Below are positions 62,106 through 64,000 of a DNA stretch of 64,000 nt, piece by piece (position 1 is the first letter of the stretch; each line of letters opens with the position of its first letter). Source of the stretch: an uncultured Fusicatenibacter sp. (GTDB lineage: Bacteria > Bacillota > Clostridia > Lachnospirales > Lachnospiraceae). Under the pieces are notes generated by a model. The model saw nothing but the letters and a program-made list of their open reading frames with translations, was not told the DNA's origin and did no database searches. The DNA lies in NCBI GenBank assembly GCA_902493585.1, contig CABUPZ010000003.1, positions 1 to 64,000 on the forward strand, written 5' to 3'. The position numbers and the translations under genes were made by a program.

Positions 62106-62944
62106 CGATTAGAAAAAGAAAGGGGAAATAGAATACCGACGCACCATTTTCAGGGAATGAGACGAGAAATCATCCTTAGAAGAATGGGAAAGGAAAGAGA
62201 AGATTCTTTACCACAAAGAATCGGAGACAGGAAATAAGGACAAGGAGGCAAGGTCCAATGGGAAATGAAGCATCTACCAATCAATATGAGAGTGGTATTG
62301 CATAGCAGTTCCCCGCAAGAAATACCTTTTATCAGGATTGTAAAGAAATGAAAAGTCATAAATGGATGATTCAGAAGGGAGAAAGGCATCTGATTAATTA
62401 TCGGGAGATAATCGAAGATGAGGAATAACCGGAAGAAAAGTTCCAGAAAAATATGACAAACAAGAAAGGATAGAAGGTCATTACGATAGCTGGCACTCAT
62501 ATTGAGCAGATACCACAAATAATATCAGGATTCCGGAGATTGTGTAAAGAAACAATCAAAAGAAAAATATCTTATTTATATCAGTTGGAAATTTCTAAAG
62601 AGAAGTATAAAGGTAAGTGATTCAAAGAAAGAAACCAGAAATGGGAGAAATCGGAGGATCGGCAAGCCGGAATTAATGCTTTGATGACAGAGAAATGAAA
62701 AGGACGTATAAATAAAATATTTTGAACATATACAGAATGTGAATGGTATATGATGAAACCGATATTATAAAGAAAAAAGATTCGTAGAAATTTCTAAGTA
62801 AGAGAGGAACCGGAATGGAGAATCTTACGAGGTCGGGAATAAAAAAATAAAACAAAAAGCGGAAGGCACTTTTTCATAGAATCGATGTCAACCGATAGAA
62901 AACAAGAAAGTTGAGAAGAAAAAATTGAATAAAGAAGAGAATTA

Positions 62945-62995
62945 GAACGGCCGTTGTATCAGATGAAGATGTTGGTATGACGGTCGTTCCTTTTT
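62945..62995 (+). terminator. Terminator of the putative large RNA
   Basis: GAACGGCCGT and ACGGTCGTTC pair with one wobble around a 25-base loop, followed by TTTTT at 62991-62995. Confidence 0.78.
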
Positions 62996-63076
62996 GTCTG
63001 TTCGGAAGATGAAAAGTATGATATACTACTGAAAGTGTGTTTGACAGAAAAATGAAACAGGATGCGGGAGGTTGCT

Positions 63077-63799
63077 GTGAAAAGAGGATTTTCAAAGGAA
63101 GATATCCTGATGGAGGATGAAGATATTCTTGTTGTTCATAAGCACGCAGGGATGGCGGTACAGAGTGCCAGGTTCGGGCATATGGATCTGGAACATGAAC
63201 TTTTGAATTATCTGGCAGTCAGTCAGGGATATAGGGGAAGGCAGATGCCGTATCTGGCGGTGATCCATCGGCTGGATCAGCCGGTAGAAGGAATCCTGGT
63301 GTTTGGAAAGACGCCGCAGGCTGCCAGAAAACTAAATGAAGCCATGCAGAAAGACCGGATGGAAAAAATTTATCTGGCGGTGGCGGATGGAAAACCTGAG
63401 CTCATGGAAGGAAAATTGGTGGATTACCTGAAAAAAGACGGAGGGACAAACCGTTCAGAAGTGGTGGGTAAAGATACGCCGGGAGCGAAGAGGGCGGAGC
63501 TGTCGTATCGGGTGCTGGAAACTTCCAAAGGTCCGGAAGGGATACGTTCTCTGGTTCGGATCCGTCTGAAAACGGGCCGGCATCATCAGATCCGGGTGCA
63601 GATGGCGCATGCCGGAATGCCTTTGTGCGGAGACGGCAAGTATCATCCTGCGGCAGGGAGCGAAAGAGGCGACGATGGGTTGGCTTTGTGCGCCTGCAGT
63701 CTCTCCTTTGTGCATCCGCGGACTGGGAAAAGGCTCCAGTTTCGGGTTTCTCCTGAGGGCAACGCTTTTTCGCGATTTTCTGATGGGAGCCAGAAGTAA
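63077..63799 (+). CDS. RluA-family pseudouridine synthase
   Basis: A 240-residue catalytic domain without an S4 RNA-binding domain. VIHRLDQPVEGILVF contains the catalytic D67; the usual HRLDxxTSG reads HRLDQPVEG, a form seen in some clostridial members. TGRHHQIRVQMAHAGMPLCGDGKY is the second signature. It modifies a uridine in rRNA or tRNA that cannot be named from sequence. The GTG at 63077 follows GGGAGG by 5 bases; an ATG at 63062 would put that ribosome binding site inside the gene. Confidence 0.87.
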   Translation: MKRGFSKEDILMEDEDILVVHKHAGMAVQSARFGHMDLEHELLNYLAVSQGYRGRQMPYLAVIHRLDQPVEGILVFGKTPQAARKLNEAMQKDRMEKIYLAVADGKPELMEGKLVDYLKKDGGTNRSEVVGKDTPGAKRAELSYRVLETSKGPEGIRSLVRIRLKTGRHHQIRVQMAHAGMPLCGDGKYHPAAGSERGDDGLALCACSLSFVHPRTGKRLQFRVSPEGNAFSRFSDGSQK

Positions 63800-63857
63800 A
63801 GCTCAAAAAGTAAGAAAAAAATCATAAATTTTTCACAGAAATCCTAACAAAGGGGTA

Positions 63858-63885
63858 TAGACTAATTCTTCTGTTTGTGTATAAT
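63858..63885 (+). promoter_or_regulatory. Probable promoter of the last, partial gene
   Basis: TATAAT at 63880-63885, 57 bases before the start codon; TAGACT at 63858-63863 is a weak -35 box at 16 bases spacing. Confidence 0.4.
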
Positions 63886-63942
63886 AAAAGGGATGTAACA
63901 TTTTTGTAAAAAATGGGTAGAAACAAAGAAAAGGTGGAAGGG

Positions 63943-64000
63943 ATGAAACGTAAGATAGCAGGAATTTTACTGGCAGGTCTTTTGGCTTTTTCTGGTACCG
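63943..64000 (+). CDS. Start of an exported protein (cut by window edge)
   Basis: An ATG after GTGGAAGGG opens a frame that reads MKRKIAGILLAGLLAFSGT, a typical basic-plus-hydrophobic signal peptide, before the window ends. A Cys soon after would make it a lipoprotein, but that is not visible. Identity unknown. Confidence 0.6.
   Translation, partial: MKRKIAGILLAGLLAFSGT

Larger units (their letters stand above)
61976..62995 (+). ncRNA. Candidate large structured non-coding RNA
   Basis: About 1 kb runs from a consensus promoter to an intrinsic terminator with no plus-strand reading frame of 60 codons or more. The sense strand is very purine-rich: 46 of 60 bases in 62881-62940. Local hairpins are frequent: CTTTC/GAAAG (62025-62035), ACCTGA/TCAGGT (62047-62071), GATTCTTT/AAAGAATC (62202-62222), GGTATT/AATACC (about 62295-62333), a two-part stem with ATTATC-GGGA-GATAAT inside CATCT/AGATG (62387-62420), and GATTGT/ACAATC (62538-62557). 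AGAAATTTCTAA-like motifs recur near 62590 and 62786. The size and character recall ROOL, GOLLD or OLE-type RNAs, but I cannot assign a class. A decayed region is the main alternative. Confidence 0.45.

Noticed and set aside
62150..62518. A 122-codon minus-strand frame in the putative RNA region
   Set aside because: The Leu/Phe/Ile-rich product is what the complement of a purine-rich strand yields; no ribosome binding site or homology.

Overview
The window reads as chromosomal DNA of a Gram-positive gut anaerobe of the class Clostridia, most likely family Lachnospiraceae. The grounds are the protein families (tad pilus locus with DUF5702 and FHA/DUF6382 proteins, LplB/YtcP-type sugar permeases with a YesM/YesN two-component pair, an MsmK-type ATPase, a CdaR-type regulator beside an aconitase-family hydratase, TSCPD and DUF6147 proteins), strong GGAGG-type ribosome binding sites, frequent TTG/GTG starts and sigma-A promoters with 17-base spacers. 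No rRNA, tRNA, CRISPR array, prophage or complete insertion sequence was seen. Family names come from recalled families, not from a database search.

Layout. 1-2.4 kb: the tail of an acidic protein, a homocysteine S-methyltransferase and a three-gene overlapping toxin-antitoxin-like module (DUF3791/DUF3990). 2.4-8.9 kb, minus strand: a truncated aldo/keto reductase, a GH3 beta-N-acetylhexosaminidase-like enzyme, a PH-domain protein, a broken Uma2-type gene, and a Zn/Cd/Pb P-type ATPase with a His-rich tandem repeat and an ArsR/SmtB-type operator. 8.9-12.5 kb: a radical SAM enzyme, a neighbouring paralogue that has lost the iron-sulfur cysteines, and a divergent TetR regulator. 12.6-17.6 kb: NhaC antiporter, two overlapping trans-editing genes (AlaX, YbaK), an Spx/ArsC-like protein and a DUF4091 protein. 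17.7-19.7 kb: a GH120 beta-xylosidase-like enzyme. 20.1-30.2 kb: a full tad/Flp pilus operon with two prepilin peptidases, a 55-residue Flp pilin and a closing FHA protein.

30.3-41.5 kb: mainly housekeeping genes (rhomboid protease, orphan kinase, HIT protein, murG, beta-CASP ribonuclease-like protein, TSCPD protein, mtnN, pgi) with a DUF4367 and a DUF6147 protein. 41.9-51.2 kb: a sugar uptake locus (YesM/YesN sensors, lipoprotein, two permeases without an ATPase, GH31 glycosidase). 51.3-57.8 kb: a conserved small protein, a second two-component system with a very large kinase, a DUF624 membrane protein and the stand-alone MsmK-type ATPase that could energise the permeases. 58-61.5 kb: CdaR-like regulator plus hydratase. 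61.5-63.0 kb: 1.5 kb without a plausible gene, holding a consensus promoter, about 1 kb of purine-rich hairpin-bearing sequence and an intrinsic terminator, which I read as a candidate large non-coding RNA. The window ends with an RluA-family pseudouridine synthase and the start of an exported protein.

The strongest leads are the radical SAM / pseudo-radical SAM pair, the putative 1-kb RNA, and three families of dispersed palindromic elements between genes: a 28-base palindrome (about seven recognisable copies plus relatives), a GTATCTGAA...TTCAGATAC inverted repeat (three copies), and a composite element of about 118 bases (two copies) whose hairpin is preserved although its sequence differs.
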